From positions 36,929,833-36,993,832 of the forward strand of contig OU744446.1 of assembly GCA_916610825.1 (NCBI GenBank): DNA of 64,000 nucleotides. Direction: 5' to 3'. A program made the position numbers and the translations under genes. This stretch comes from Haliclystus octoradiatus. Lineage: Eukaryota; Cnidaria; Staurozoa; Stauromedusae; Haliclystidae. The notes beneath the pieces are model-generated. The model was not told the DNA's origin. It did no database searches and worked only from the letters and a program-made list of their open reading frames with translations. Position 1 is the stretch's first letter, and every line of letters starts with the position of its first letter. Positions 50,501-62,400 of the stretch are shown here, in pieces.

Positions 50501-53500
50501 CCATTCAACGTTCATGAACTGTCGTCACTTTGTCTTCATTTTTGAAGGAGAAATGCATCACGCAAAGTAAAAACACAAGAAGTAATGTAAAATGTAGACG
50601 GTGTCGCCCTACCGAAGGCACCCGTACCACTCCTCTATTTCTAGATGAGTGGCTGTTTTCGCTGAGAGCAATGATTTTAAACGCTCTTTGTTGATCTCAG
50701 CCGCGACACTGCAGATCAATTTCAACAGATTTAATGGCAGATAAGTCTTGATTGTCAATGCGCAACGATGCTCCGCAGCTACTCACAATGCAATTCCCTC
50801 TGGACCATTCCATCCGCCATCCTCAGATGGTACTCATTTGATGTTTCAGATAAAGTCAAGGCTGAGTTGACCTTAGGGGGATTTGAACCACAGTCGATCA
50901 GATATGATCCGATCTGAAGTTCGGTTGCTCTGCCATCTGAGCTAATCATCCCATCAAAGTAAAAACACAAGAAGAACAGGTACTGATAGAAAATGTTTCC
51001 CTATCTAAAGAAGCAATCTCCCACTATCCCAATATCAGGGATATACACTTTAATAATTACATCAAGAACAATTTACTGAGTCTATGAACACTAATTCACT
51101 TACAGTATTTGAAAATCTTCAAGGGCTTTTTAAACTTTATAACCTGCACATTAACGCTTTTTGAACTGTTAATCATAAATTTTGAATAAAAACACTTAAC
51201 GAAGACCTAATGCAGTTCATGAATTATGTTCATGAAAATATAGTAAATGGGTGAAATAGTGTACCGAAGGTCAGCATACCGATTAATCATTGTTTTTAGC
51301 AGATACTGCTGTATCTGTCTGTCTCAGTGTCGATTTACAATCCAATCGATATAAGATTTCTCAATCAAAACTTTTTACATGCGAAACCTGTACAAAACAG
51401 CCAGAGGTAGATAAATCAACCATTACGTGCTGGTGGCCTTTATATACAGGGTTGATTCGAGTGAAATTATCAATTTAGACATTGCAAGGGTGACTATTAT
51501 AGACAGGTGGCCGCTGTATAGAGGTGACCGCTATAAGTAGAAGACAGGTGTGACAGATGTTTTTTGTTTAGGCTATGATATGAATTTGAAGAAGAAGGAT
51601 AACAACTTCTTCCTGGATTATTTCTTAACAGAAAATGTTAAATATCAATTGGAGTTTAAGCTGAATAATTATAACATTGAGGATGTACTAGAAACAAACA
51701 CTGCAGATTTGTTCTTGAAGAACTTGCAAACTATTTGGCCTGCAGCATCTTATGTAACTAAAATCGAAAGACCATTACATCGCCCTGGTGGTAGACTTCC
51801 TCTTCCAGGTGCCAAAGAAGGGTGAGTATGGTATGCAAGTCTCAAAATAATTATTTGATTCTTTGTTTCGTTCATGAACGCTTAATAGCCCAATTTTCAT
51901 AAAACGTCCATGAAGGTTCATGAAAAGGATCTTAAAAACCACCGGTCGTATGTCCATGAATCATGAAATTTGTGGAATTTAATATTCATGAACTTTTAAT
52001 AAACAGTTCATGAATTGTTCACAAACAAATTTTGAATAGCCTATACAGCAACAAAGTCGCCGCTATAGAAAAGTGGTCACTATGTAGACGTGAACTTTAA
52101 AACAGTTTGACTGCATTTTAAAGTGTGTGTAGGTTTGTTTTTTGAATCTTTTATCATTTGTTTGATTCCAGGGTGTTTATCGTGACCGGTGGTCCATCAT
52201 TGGCACCTGCAAGTCTTCTTAATGCCAAATATTGCATTGATAATGGTGAATCATTTAAAAGTGGGAGTGAATTTATTTATACCGCTATTAAATCAGATTT
52301 CAATGTTAACTGGTGTCAGTTCAAAGTGGTAAGTATCTGAGCATAGACAATTAAAGTTTCAAAATGAATAGATCGTCAGGCGAGTGAGTGATATTGAAAA
52401 TTTCATAAAAGACCGGTTTTCAACACTAGGAAAATTGTAGATGATTTGCGATTACGTGAGCCAAAGCCACCGCTCTTGTCTCGTCAATGCGTTGTTTATT
52501 GTTTTCAATGTGACTTGTGTGATGCAAGTTATGTTGGCTTCACTTGCCAACACTTACATCAACGCATTGACGGACATACTGGATCGGCCATTGGATCACA
52601 TCTTCGCCATTCATATGGTATTACCGTCCGCGATTGTCATCAAAACTTTCGAGTTATTAAAAAATGTAAGAACCGTTTTGATTGCCTCATTCATGAAATG
52701 CTTGCGATTCGGCAGATCAAGCCTACACTCAACACGCAATTAGACTCTGTTAAATCCCGGCTCTTTGTTTGATCACTGACAGTCTTCCGTATCGATGTCT
52801 GTGAATTTAACGCTCTGTTAGAATTATGTTAATTAGTTTTCTCTATATATTTTATGAAATTTTCAATATCACTCACTCGCCTGACGATGTTATTAAGAAG
52901 ATAACGAAACGTTGCTAAATTATGTCTCTTTTATCGCTGTCATTTGTCTCAAAATTAATAAGTAAAAATTTATTAATCAAAATGAATAGAAGAACATAAA
53001 TTCTAAAATATGATGTCGTAGACAATCGTTATCCTGCAATTCGATTGGTTGGTTCATGAAACATTGAATTAAAATTGAATTTCAAATCGTTAATTCTGTA
53101 TACAGCGGTCACCTGTCTATAGTGGTCACTCTTGCAATGTCTAAAATAGTATTTTCTATTGAATTAAACCTGTATATAAAGACCACCAGTGTATAGCAGT
53201 TAATTTTTCTACATGTTATAGCTGCCTGTTATAGACAGTTAAACATGTTATAACGGTCTTCTATATATATTGGCCACCCGTCCATAGTGATCACTCTTGC
53301 ACTGTGCCTAAAATAGCATTTTCTATTAAATAAATCCTGTATATAAAGACTACCTGTGTATAGTGGTCAATTTATCTGTCTCAAATCTGACTCTTACATA
53401 CCCGTTAAGCCTGTATATCTTTTAATTTTAGCTTGCACCATTTGATTCAACAACAAGTAACGCAATTGATCCAACATTGGACACAAGCCATTTTGTCAAC

Positions 53501-56500
53501 AGTACATACCAGGGCACAGGCTACGATTCATCCAAACCAAAAATGACAACAGAATTACTTTATTTGATTATACCAATTGGTACCGGTCTTTTATTCATCA
53601 TAGGGTTATCTATTGTGATGTGCTGCTACAAGGATGAAAGGTTAGTGAATTCCTTTGAGAATTATTACGAACAGTTCATGAACTTTTGATTTGTTAACAA
53701 AAATTTTATACACAGTTTATAAACATGTATATGCACAATGAATAATTCATGCTATGCAAGGCTATAATTTATGTTTGAGATGCTATGAGGCACTCAAAAG
53801 GCTGGAATCATTTATGTTGGCGGCTCGTGAGTTCTGCCCCTGCGAAAACAGTTCATGAGTTCATGAACAGTTCATGAACAGTTCATGAACGTTAAATGGC
53901 CCCACATTTCATGAATTGTTCATGAACTGTCCATGAACTGTTCATGAACAGTCCAAGAAGATTGGAGCCATTAAACGTTCATGAACTGTTTTTTTCAGGG
54001 GTGATGTCTCTTGTGTTTATAAAAACCTATTCAAACACAGCTTTTGTTTCATAATTGCTTTTATATGGGAATTTCATCCCACTTTCAGCCTAGCATATTA
54101 GTCATGGGCTGGCCTTGCTTTTCCAAGCTCTAATTTCATATTTTCAACGGAAATAACAAATATTACTTAGCTACAACTGAAGAGTGATCTTACTGTTACT
54201 TAGCTACAATGTTATTTTTTGGCAAATAATCAATATAAACTCAATGTTATCTATTTGGCACACTTGCGCAGATAAAGCGACAACCCAAACTAGTCCACCA
54301 AACTGTGTTTATGTTGAGAATTTCTGTCTCACTCAGGTGGGATCCCACTGCTCATCAGGTGAGATCTCACTTGGATGGGTTGGCCCTGCAACCAATATAA
54401 ACACACTGCAATAGAACAATATAGAACGATAGTGCATGTTGATCTCACCCAAAGTGTCGCTTCACTTCACCGGGCTGGCCCACCTCGTGTAAACATCCCT
54501 TGAATGAACGTGAATTTGCAAGGTTTACCACACAATCAATGCCTACACACAGCAAAAAGCTATGGTGACGCACAAAACATTTCCATTACCAAGCCTATGC
54601 TAATTACAAGTATTGATAATTCTAATAATTTATTTAATATATGAAAGGTCCATGGGGAAAATAAAATGTTCATGAAATGATTTTGAATTTATCGATTTCA
54701 GGAAAAGAAGAGAAACAGCTACACGAAGGTAACGCATGAATATTCAAAACAAACGCTAATCAATATTTTTTCTAATAGTATTTTAATAATAGTAGTCAAA
54801 ATAAGACAAGGGAAGAGGAGAAGATAGCGGTTCGATTTTTTGTAGAAGTAAATAGATGTTCACCAGAGGGACAAGGCTACTCCCTCGCTCGATCGACTGT
54901 TATTTTAAGTGTCTCTGCAAAGATAATATTTATACAATAAATGTTTTATCATTACAATTTAACCCACTTAAGTGCAAACTAAAATTGCCAAGGATGTATT
55001 TATCCAAATTTGCACCAATCTAAGATTGTTTAACATAAACTTTTCCTGAGTTCATGAACTTTTCATGAACTACTCCTGCAAAAAACAGTTCAGGAGTTCA
55101 TGAACTTTTCATGAACTCCTGAAATATTTCCGCAGGGATATTTATGAGCTAACTATACTGTTCATTAACACCTTATGAATGATTAATGAATCTTTCATGG
55201 GCAGTTCAAGAACATTTCTTGAGTGTTAAGCAGCCTGTTTTTCATGAACATTTTCATGAACATTTTCAAGAGCATTTTTATGAACTGTTCATGGGAATTG
55301 TGTCATTTCACGTCCATGAATTGTTTTCACAGAGGTGATCACAGAAGTACCTGATCTGTTATGTTTTTGCAATTTTTTGATAGAGAGAAAATGATCCATC
55401 AACGATCGCTACAGCGCACAGATGTTGAATTAAAACGATTTTCAAACCTTGAACAGCACGAACCCGAAGGCAGAATTTCATACGAAGAATTAGATAATAA
55501 TGGATACCATAGTAATACACTACCAAGGTATTAATAAAAATGTGAAATATATGATGCGTATACATAGCAACAGTCTCTGAACTATCCTAAAAAACATTAT
55601 CACTCATCTATTCATGACATATCTGATAAGAATTGTTCATGAATGAACTGCATGGCAGCCGTATTTGAGTCCTCTGATGCCAACACGCGGGGTGTTGAGA
55701 GCGGGGTCCGACAAAGGTTCAGCCTTCTGGAACCTTCTAGAAGCAGTTCAATAATTTATTGTAAATATTGTTTTGAGGTCTAACCAATAAATCGTAAAGA
55801 TATCAATTTTCTTCAGAATGAATGAATGCCATAAGAGCAGCGATCTATCTCATTCTTTGTCATAAAGTTATCTGTGAAATCAATCATTATATCCCTGCGA
55901 ATATAGTTCAGGAGTTCATGCACTGTTCATGAACTGTTCATGAACTCCTGAACTGTTTTTCGCAGGGGATATGACACAACAAAGATACTTTGTTAAGTTA
56001 TTTCTTTTGAGATTACTAATGAGCATTCTGGAATCTATTATGGGTGTAATTTTCATTTTTTAGTTTTGTCCCACTTTAACAAATCTTTAACACAAAGAAG
56101 ATGGCACTCACTTGATGTTAATTTGAAGTTGAGGATTGTAGGGATTTCTTATCTCCATCCTCTATCTTTATTTATAGATCAGATTATGATGATGAGGAAG
56201 ACATCATAGAGATACCGTCTCGACCACCACCATACAAAATGCCCCCGTCAATGCATTCAGGTAATAGTTGTACGAAGTGGATAATGTTCCGGCAGCCGGA
56301 ATCCTGAGTGCTAGAGATAATGTTCCGTGCGTCTTCTATGTATGTATGTATGTATGTATGATAATCGTATGTAGCAAGATAGTTTCGATTTCTATAGAAT
56401 CATAACTTATGTAAAACGCAGTTCATAAATGGTAAATACCCCCATTTTTCATGACCAGTTCATAGAAAATTCATGGGAGAATAAATGAAACACAAACTAC

Positions 56501-56973
56501 AGTAATAAATGTTCATTAACTTTTCAAGTTTTCACGAACCGTTCATGAGTTTGTATAATATTTTCACGAGGGACAGTGTATCAGTTATGCATACTTTTTT
56601 TTTTATATATAATACAGTTAGTTCATGAAAAGTTCATGAACTTTTACAAATACTGTAACTATTATTCTGTGTTTGTGAACTCCAGAAAAAAGTTCATGAA
56701 AAATTAGGCCAGTTAACGTTCATAAACCGTTCGTGAAATTTTCACAGGGGTAATAGCAGATAAAATAGTGCTTTGAATGCCATCATCTGACAGTGTGCTT
56801 TTCATCCCAATACGCATGTAAGCCAAAGTAAAATATTTGTGTTCCTTAAATCAATCACCATTATTATCATTAAATAATTTTTATAATTATCTTTATTTCA
56901 TTAATTTTTTTCAGAAACAAACTCATTTGAATCGCAACCTCCATCTTATCGTAACAGAGAAAGAAGATTTTAG
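47570..56973 (+). CDS. SGCE: Alpha/epsilon-sarcoglycan, first exon not found
   Basis: Ten in-phase exons: 47570-47695, 49132-49289, 50182-50257, 51572-51821, 52172-52328, 53432-53640, 54702-54728, 55384-55527, 56178-56260, 56915-56973 (TAG). About 428 residues visible, against about 437 in human epsilon-sarcoglycan. Order: remainder of a signal peptide (LCLIIGLSLFSETES), a first beta-rich segment (VYVHFKYKIPL), LPLWMKLHQ...AFLYGTASEEG, the sarcoglycan core (RPGGRLPLPGAKEGVFIVTGG), conserved Cys residues including VNWCQF, and one transmembrane helix (LLYLIIPIGTGLLFIIGLSI followed by VMCCYKDER). The cytoplasmic tail is rich in charged residues, with PPPY and PPSY. It belongs to the dystrophin-glycoprotein complex linking matrix and cytoskeleton at the plasma membrane. 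The orthologue could equally be called alpha; invertebrates usually have one gene for both. Confidence 0.88.
47968..48127 (-). mobile_element. pogo-like MITE, complete
   Basis: Bounded by CAGTGAAGCCTGTATATAAC and GTAACAGGTTTGACTG with flanking TA (47966-47967, 48128-48129). It is reversed relative to 43710-43886. Sarcoglycan intron. Confidence 0.85.
49312..49700. repeat. Cluster of GTTCATGAAC-family fragments
   Basis: Multiple TTCATGAACT, CTGGACTATTCATAAAC and CATGAACTTCACAAAC units with the GTTCATGAACGTTAAAT signature near its right end. Probably two or three degenerate copies in tandem. Sarcoglycan intron. Confidence 0.65.
49855..50048. repeat. GTTCATGAAC-family fragments
   Basis: Two fragments: about 49855-49926 ending CATTCTTTGCAGGAG, and 49998-50048 with two GTTCATGAACT units and the end TTTTCGCATGGG. 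Sarcoglycan intron. Confidence 0.6.
50397..50525. mobile_element. GTTCATGAAC-family copy
   Basis: Left end CCCTACGAATAC, internal GTTAAATTGGCCCATTTTC and GGGCCATTCAACGTTCATGA, right end decayed. Sarcoglycan intron. Confidence 0.6.
50583..50954 (-). mobile_element. tRNA-derived SINE, full-length, 20-bp target duplication
   Basis: On the minus strand the head is tRNA-like: TTAGCTCAGATGG (A box) near 50935-50947 and GGTTCAAATCC (B box) near 50879-50889. About 290 bp of tail follows, ending at 50583. It is flanked by identical 20-bp copies CAAAGTAAAAACACAAGAAG at 50563-50582 and 50955-50974. The body is a different family from the SINE at 35301. It sits in a sarcoglycan intron, inserted into an older dispersed repeat also seen at 28478. 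Confidence 0.88.
51379..51558 (-). mobile_element. pogo-like MITE, diverged
   Basis: Recognisable AGAGGTAGATAAATCAACCA, GGTGGCCTTTATATACAGG and GTGGCCGCTGTATAGAGGTG blocks. Both termini are mutated. It ends next to the acceptor of the sarcoglycan exon at 51572. Confidence 0.75.
51868..52035. repeat. GTTCATGAAC-family fragments
   Basis: Contains GTTCATGAACGCTTAATAGC and several TTCATGAA words; ends not preserved. A small piece of the pogo-like MITE follows at about 52043-52115. Confidence 0.55.
52446..52772 (+). pseudogene. Penelope-like GIY-YIG endonuclease fragment
   Basis: 108 residues open. Cysteine-rich lead CVVYCFQCDLCDASYVGFT gives the Y...YVG core and a CxxC...C pattern. HQRIDGH supplies the catalytic-type Arg/His, LIHEMLAIRQIKPTLNTQ the Glu and Asn. 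This matches the C-terminal endonuclease of Penelope-like polyproteins. The reverse transcriptase is missing, so the copy is dead; the Met at 52446 is probably internal. Confidence 0.85.
52850..52915 (+). ncRNA. Hammerhead-ribozyme-like motif in Penelope terminal repeat
   Basis: CTGACGA at 52881-52887 is followed by a stem GTTAT (52889-52893)...ATAAC (52901-52905) and then GAAAC (52906-52910), the conserved hammerhead core layout with one extra T before stem II. Penelope terminal repeats are known to carry hammerheads. Stem III and the cleavage site were not established by eye. Confidence 0.5.
53098..53420 (+). mobile_element. Two adjacent pogo-like MITE copies
   Basis: Two head-to-tail degenerate copies: about 53098-53240 and 53245-53420, each with the block GGTCACCTGTCTATAGTGGT or variant, CACTCTTGCA, and CCTGTATATAAAGAC. 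They end just before the acceptor of exon 53432. Confidence 0.75.
53837..54001. mobile_element. Palindromic MITE (GTTCATGAAC family), complete
   Basis: 165 bp: CCCCTGCGAAAACAGTTCAT at the left, CATGAACTGTTTTTTTCAGG-G at the right. Between them are six or more GTTCATGAAC-type units and two facing GTTAAATGGCC / GGAGCCATTAAAC segments. It is the best long reference copy in the window. Sarcoglycan intron. Confidence 0.9.
55045..55337. mobile_element. Two GTTCATGAAC-family copies
   Basis: A short palindrome at about 55074-55137 (CTCCTGCAAAAAACAGTTCA ... TGAAATATTTCCGCAGGGA), followed by a degenerate long copy to 55337. They lie immediately before sarcoglycan exon 55384. Confidence 0.75.
55651..55727 (-). 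mobile_element. Truncated copy of the AAAGGGTTAC MITE
   Basis: ATGGCAGCCGTATTTGAGTC and CCAACACGCGGGGTGTTGAG match the complement of one end of 39848-39996. The terminal GTAACCC is lost. Confidence 0.65.
55893..55968. mobile_element. Palindromic MITE, 76 bp
   Basis: CCCTGCGAATATAGTTCAGG at the left pairs with CTCCTGAACTGTTTTTCGCAGGGG at the right. Two GTTCATGAACT units lie between, and ATAT flanks each side. Confidence 0.88.
56338..56361 (+). repeat. (TATG)n microsatellite
   Basis: Six TATG units in a sarcoglycan intron. Confidence 0.9.
56417..56752. repeat. Two degenerate GTTCATGAAC-family copies
   Basis: About 56417-56577 and 56615-56752. They contain TTCATGAAAAGTTCATGAAC and AGTTAACGTTCATAAACCGT, with right end TTTTCACAGGGG in the second. 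Last sarcoglycan intron. Confidence 0.6.
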
Positions 56974-59403
56974 CCCAGGCTGTCAGCCAATCATATTGTT
57001 GTAATGATGTCACAATACATTGATGCAAGCACTTCTCATTATCAATCTTAATCTCAATCTCTGATTCTCAATATTTGATGACAAAGCCAAACATTTTACG
57101 CATTAGATAATATAAACAATTATAGCACTTCACAAAATATTTTCATTATAAACAATAATACACACAGCTTTAGGAATGTTTTTATGTACATATAATTATT
57201 AAGATTTTCTTTCAATCAAGTATAATTCTAAAATATCATAAAAGTTCTCTGGTCGACAAAGCATACCGGGAATCCTAGGGTAAAACATCCTTGCGAAAAA
57301 TGGGTTGAATTCATGAACTTTACAAACTATTACGAACTGAACCTCATAAAAAGGTTTTGAACAGTTAATGAACGTTAAATGACCCAATCTTCTTGAACTC
57401 CGGAATTGCTCGTAATAATAATAACAATGTCCACGCATTTTGCTGCCGTCTTAATACTTGCTAGCCATTATATATATTTTAGCCAATTCATCTAGCAATC
57501 ATGCCGCTTTGTACTAGATAGTTTAATCAGTTACTTAATTTTATATTATAATTAATAATTTCCCTTGATTATCAGTGTGACTGGTGCTTGGGGTGGTGAC
57601 AGGTTTGCTAGCGGGTCAAACGCAGACTCTTAACTAGATCACTCCCTGACCAACCAAGCACCAAATGCCAACACTTGTCAATGGGATGAGTTTAGCAAAT
57701 CATAGTGAAAAGAGTCACTCCTATACAAATAGAAGGGTGATCCCAAAACCGTAGGCAGGGTAATAGTACTCAGGCTGCTTAGTCTCAATTATTTATTAGG
57801 GAGGTTTATATTTAGCACAGGTACAGCTACGAGTACATCTTTCTTCTTGTGCATCACTTCTGTGAATTGGGGAAAGCCCCTTTGCTCTTAACCTGTACTG
57901 ACCTCCTCGCTTTGGAACACCTTTCGGTGCAAAACACGAACCACGGAATACAAGTTTTGATTCCACTGTCTTGCTTTATTTTTGTTTTACTTTAGCTTTC
58001 TTGATTAAATTATTTTGTCGCTATAACATTTCTACATAGAATTAAAATGAATCCTGAACAAATGTCTGAATTTTGTTATTACCTGGAAAACAGCAACCGA
58101 GGTTTTAGTTTTTTGAATCTAAACGCCTTGTTTTGACAGAACGAGTACTGGTATAACTCAGTCTTCCTGTCTAGTAAACATGAACGTGAACCCGTACCGA
58201 AACTAAATCTAAACCTCCCTATTAATTACTTCAGCACAGATGTGCATAAAAAATCTCAAAAGTAAAATTGTACATCAGACTGAATACAACAATTATCATT
58301 GTGTGTTTTATCCCAAGTTTTATTGATTCTTTTGCTATTTACATTGCTATTTACATTTCTTTTAAAATCCTTTTGAATACAGGAGGATTATTTTTAATAA
58401 AATGTTCACATAACTTGAAAGCTGCATATTATATAAACACTTTCAAAGTGCGTTGTTTACAATAAGCATGTAGAAAGATATATAAGTAAACTTGAATAGT
58501 TTAAATATATTTGCTGTCAGATGATTCTATCATGTGCTTTATAAAGATCATCTACCATAATTACAATTTTCCCATAGAATATAACTTTTAAACATTTTCT
58601 GTAATAATTGCATGATATGAACTTTAAACTTGTTTAAAAAAGACATTAAATCTTGAATATTGATGTAAAGTTGACAAAAGATGATTGATTCGTTTCATAA
58701 TTTTGTATTATACCATGTGGCACTTAACAAACTTAATCAAGAAATTATAATGCCTTTTTAACAAGTTTTATAATCCATTATTTAAAACCCCTTAAATTAA
58801 ACCCCATATGTACAATTTAAATATTTAAATTTAAAAAGCTTTAAAGCATACCCATAAACATTTTTTTAAAATGTTTTTCAATATTTTTCAGAAAATCCTG
58901 TCATAATATTTTCCTGCTATAATGATAGTGTGATAGAATATACATTGCTTACGAAATAAATGTTATATTAAATCCTTCCATAAGATTTATAATGTGTTAA
59001 TTTCTTTGAATATGCTTTTGGATTGATGTAGCTAAAGTTTATCAAAGTATTTTATGTACAGAAAATTAAAAATGTTTTGTTGTTGTATGCAACCAACTTT
59101 TATTGTATGATATTAAATTTATTGTATGCAACCAAAAGTTATTGTATGCAACCAAAAGTTATATGTATGCAACCAAAGTTTATCGTATGAAATTAAGTTT
59201 TTTAATGCAACAAAAGTTTACCGTATACAGCCAAAGTGTATTGTATACGGTACAACCAAATAATAAGTAATTTTGTATGCACCCACCCAAAGTTTATATC
59301 ACATGCTTTGAAGTTGTTAAAACACTGGAAATCAATGCTGTCGTCATTTGAAACTGTAAATGAGTCTAATACTAAATGCTGCACTGTGTGTATAATGTAA
59401 GTG
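56974..59403. other. Convergent 3' region of sarcoglycan and the GPI-anchored gene
   Basis: AT-rich with no recognised exon. Contains a degenerate GTTCATGAAC-family copy at about 57287-57425, and the 22-bp tandem repeat at 59085-59300. A minus-strand poly(A) candidate (TTTATT on plus) is at 59099-59104. Confidence 0.55.
59085..59300. repeat. Degenerate 20-25 bp tandem repeat
   Basis: Eight or so copies around TTGTATGCAACCAAAAGTTA. It is placed in the presumed 3' UTR of the minus-strand gene ending at 59404. Confidence 0.8.
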
Positions 59404-62400
59404 TTAAATCAAAAATGAACCAAAGAGGATAGTCATGGTGACGGTAACAGTAATCATCAAAGTTTGCACGCCACCTAAAAATAAATTAAATACATTTAAT
59501 AAACTAAATAATTCATTTTCATACCCCTGTTAAAACAGTTCATGGAAAAGTTCATGAAAATTGGGCCATATGGCGTTCATTAATTAGTCCATGAATTGTT
59601 TTTCTAAAATATGACGTCATAATTGAATTTAATCCTTGCAATTCGATTGACTACTTCATGTGTTTGGACATTCTAGGCTAAACATGTTTCAACAATTGTC
59701 GTTAAAATTTGCAGATTGAATTTTGTCAGAAATCGCTCGAAGCAGAAGAAGAATAGGAAACTGCAATGTCTTATTGAATAAATAAAATCAAAAAGGCTAT
59801 CTCTATTTAAGAAAGATTTTGATATTTTAAAGCTTTAACTTTAACTGAGCACATTTTTGTAGGTGAAACATTGAACTTACAATTAAATTCAAGAAATTTA
59901 TAATTAAATTCAAGATTCGAACAACCTTCTGCAATATAATCAAACTTGATTGTGAATCAGTTTTATTCTTGAAAAGGGTTACTACACGCTTGGAAGTGTT
60001 TGTTCTTGTATTGACTGCACTTGGAAAGTTGGAAGACACTCTGGCTCAAGCTTTCAGCACTTCACGTGTGTCTTCCAGTATTCTTTGTGTAGTAAATATG
60101 AATACAAACACAGCAAGTGTGTAGTAACCCTTTGATAAGGTGCTCATGATATGTTCATGAACTGTCCAGAAGGTTCATGAACAGTTCTTGGAAACTATAA
60201 CATGGTATACAACTATAAACAGGGTAGGCTAATGAAATTAGAGTTTACGATACAGTCTAAATATTCCTTCAAGACATTACGTTTAGTAACTTCTATTATG
60301 TATCAACGCTATAGTTTAGAGTCAAACTTAAGATCATTGGACGACAGTCCTATTTAATTCATCAGTGTGATCAACATTTGATTCTGAAATCATTATTGAT
60401 ATGAATTTGGTAGGCGAATTCATGCCATCAATGTCTGTAAGCAGTTGAATGTTGTAATAAATCACCGACACTACCAGTATAAACAATGAGCAGCACAGTG
60501 TTGTTACAGTCTCTTTCTCTGTGAAACAACTTGTTCAGTTTATGAACTGTTCATCAACACCTTTTAGTTTATGAACGTTAAATGGCCCAGTTTTCATGAA
60601 CCTTTTCATGAATTGTCCATGAACAACCTTTAAACAGTTTATGGACAGTTCATGAACATTTAATGGTCTATTTCATGATTTTTTTTGTGAACTGTCAGGG
60701 GTTTTCATATTTTAACGCACATTTTATACAATCAAAATGTTATAACGGTCACCTCTATACAACGGCCACCTGTCTATAGTGGTCACTCTTTCAATGTCTA
60801 AAATAGCATTTTCTATTGAATCAAACCTGTCTATAAAGGCCACCTGTCTATAGTGGTCAATTTATCTACCTCTCGTAGCTGGCCGTTATATACAGGTTTC
60901 ACTGTATACGTATTTGAACAATAAAAGACTCGGTTTGATTGTACAACATACATGCCCTTATAAATCATTAATGCAAAATTCGACAGACCTTCCGCATTAT
61001 AAACAATTTGATTCTGAAGTTCAAAAGATGGGGCACTTTTACCAATGTTTGAATTCATATTAATTACATTACGAATGCTGGAGGATACGAGACACAAGTA
61101 GAATGTTGAAAGCACAAGCCTTTGAGGCAAGTGTGTAGTATTACCCTTTATTAGTACAATACAATAAAATGATGTTTAAACTTGATAAGATATCCTTGGT
61201 GCATAGCATACCGTGAACTGTTATTCCAGCACTGTTATCACATCCCCAGCAAGATTGACCATCGTTGTTGTTGTTTGATCCCGCACCCTTTAATAAATAT
61301 ACAATACGTCAATAGAATCTAAGAAAAAGGATTGAAAAAGTCCTGAAAAGCTAAAAAGAAACAAGTAAATGGGTAATTTGTCAAAGGTGAAGTAAATATT
61401 GACTGATAATGAACAAGGTTATTATGCTGATATTAACTATTTCAGTCATTGATCAACATATCAATTTTGGAGCAATAATCATAACACAAATTTTAATGTA
61501 TTATAACACTCACACTTTTTTCAATGGATACAATTCGAGCCATTTATTGGCTAAAATCAGACACATGATTCAATTGTATCTGTGGACATTCACCGATGAC
61601 GTTGTCTATTGCCGCTCTCTAATACGATTAGATAACGATTGAACGTGCATTAGACAAAAATGATCAAAGAAAATGACTTGATATTGTAACAGACATTCAG
61701 AAGAAGCACATTATATTGACTTGATTTCGACATGGATGTTAATGTATATTAATGTATAACAACAACATGTTTGTCACAACTCTTTCCATCATAACAATTA
61801 GATTACATGAAGCGGCCAAATTACAGCCTGTGGCTGTTGTTCAACAAATCAAATTGCTCGATTCTCGTGTTGAAATGATATGTAGAAACGTTCTATAGAA
61901 ATTCTGTAATTGTTTTTTATAAATTACCAGTAATAAATTTAAATCTCAACGTCTCATCTCATTCATATAAGTTTGAAATTAATAAATAAGTCATAAAACA
62001 TACAAGATTTTCAAGAGTAGTTTGTAAATTATCTGGTAAAGAGTCAATTTGCTCATTGGAAACAAGCTGCAATTGGTCTTCTCCAAATTCTGCAAATTGT
62101 TCAGCAGATAGTGCCTAAAAAATAAAAAAATAGGATAATATTAAATACAATGAAACCCGTACATAACAGCCAGCTATGAGAGGTAGATAAATTGACCATT
62201 ATAGACAGGTGGCCTTTATATACAGGTTTGATTCAATAGAAAATACTATTTTGGACATTGCAAGGGTAACCACTATAGACTGGTGGCCGCTGTATAGAGG
62301 TGACCGTTATAACAGGCTTGATTGTAGTACAGGTCCTCAGGTAATCATTAGGCTGCATTGTAAGTGAGAAAAAAAATTTATAAATATGTTTTTCTTTGTT

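Larger units (their letters stand above)
52373..52976 (+). mobile_element. Penelope-like element, 5'-truncated, with inverted terminal copy
   Basis: A 604-bp insertion flanked by a 14-bp direct repeat TCAAAATGAATAGA (52359-52372 and 52977-52990). The left edge carries an inverted piece (CGTCAGGCGAGTGAGTGATA...) identical over about 38 bp to the complement of 52850-52887. Between them is a GIY-YIG endonuclease frame. The right part holds a hammerhead-like CTGACGA...GAAAC core. GIY-YIG coding, an inverted partial LTR and a long target duplication together fit Penelope retroelements. Sarcoglycan intron. Confidence 0.85.

Noticed and set aside
50879-50954. Genuine tRNA gene
   Set aside because: A and B boxes are present but the acceptor stem is not formed and the sequence continues into a SINE tail with target duplications.
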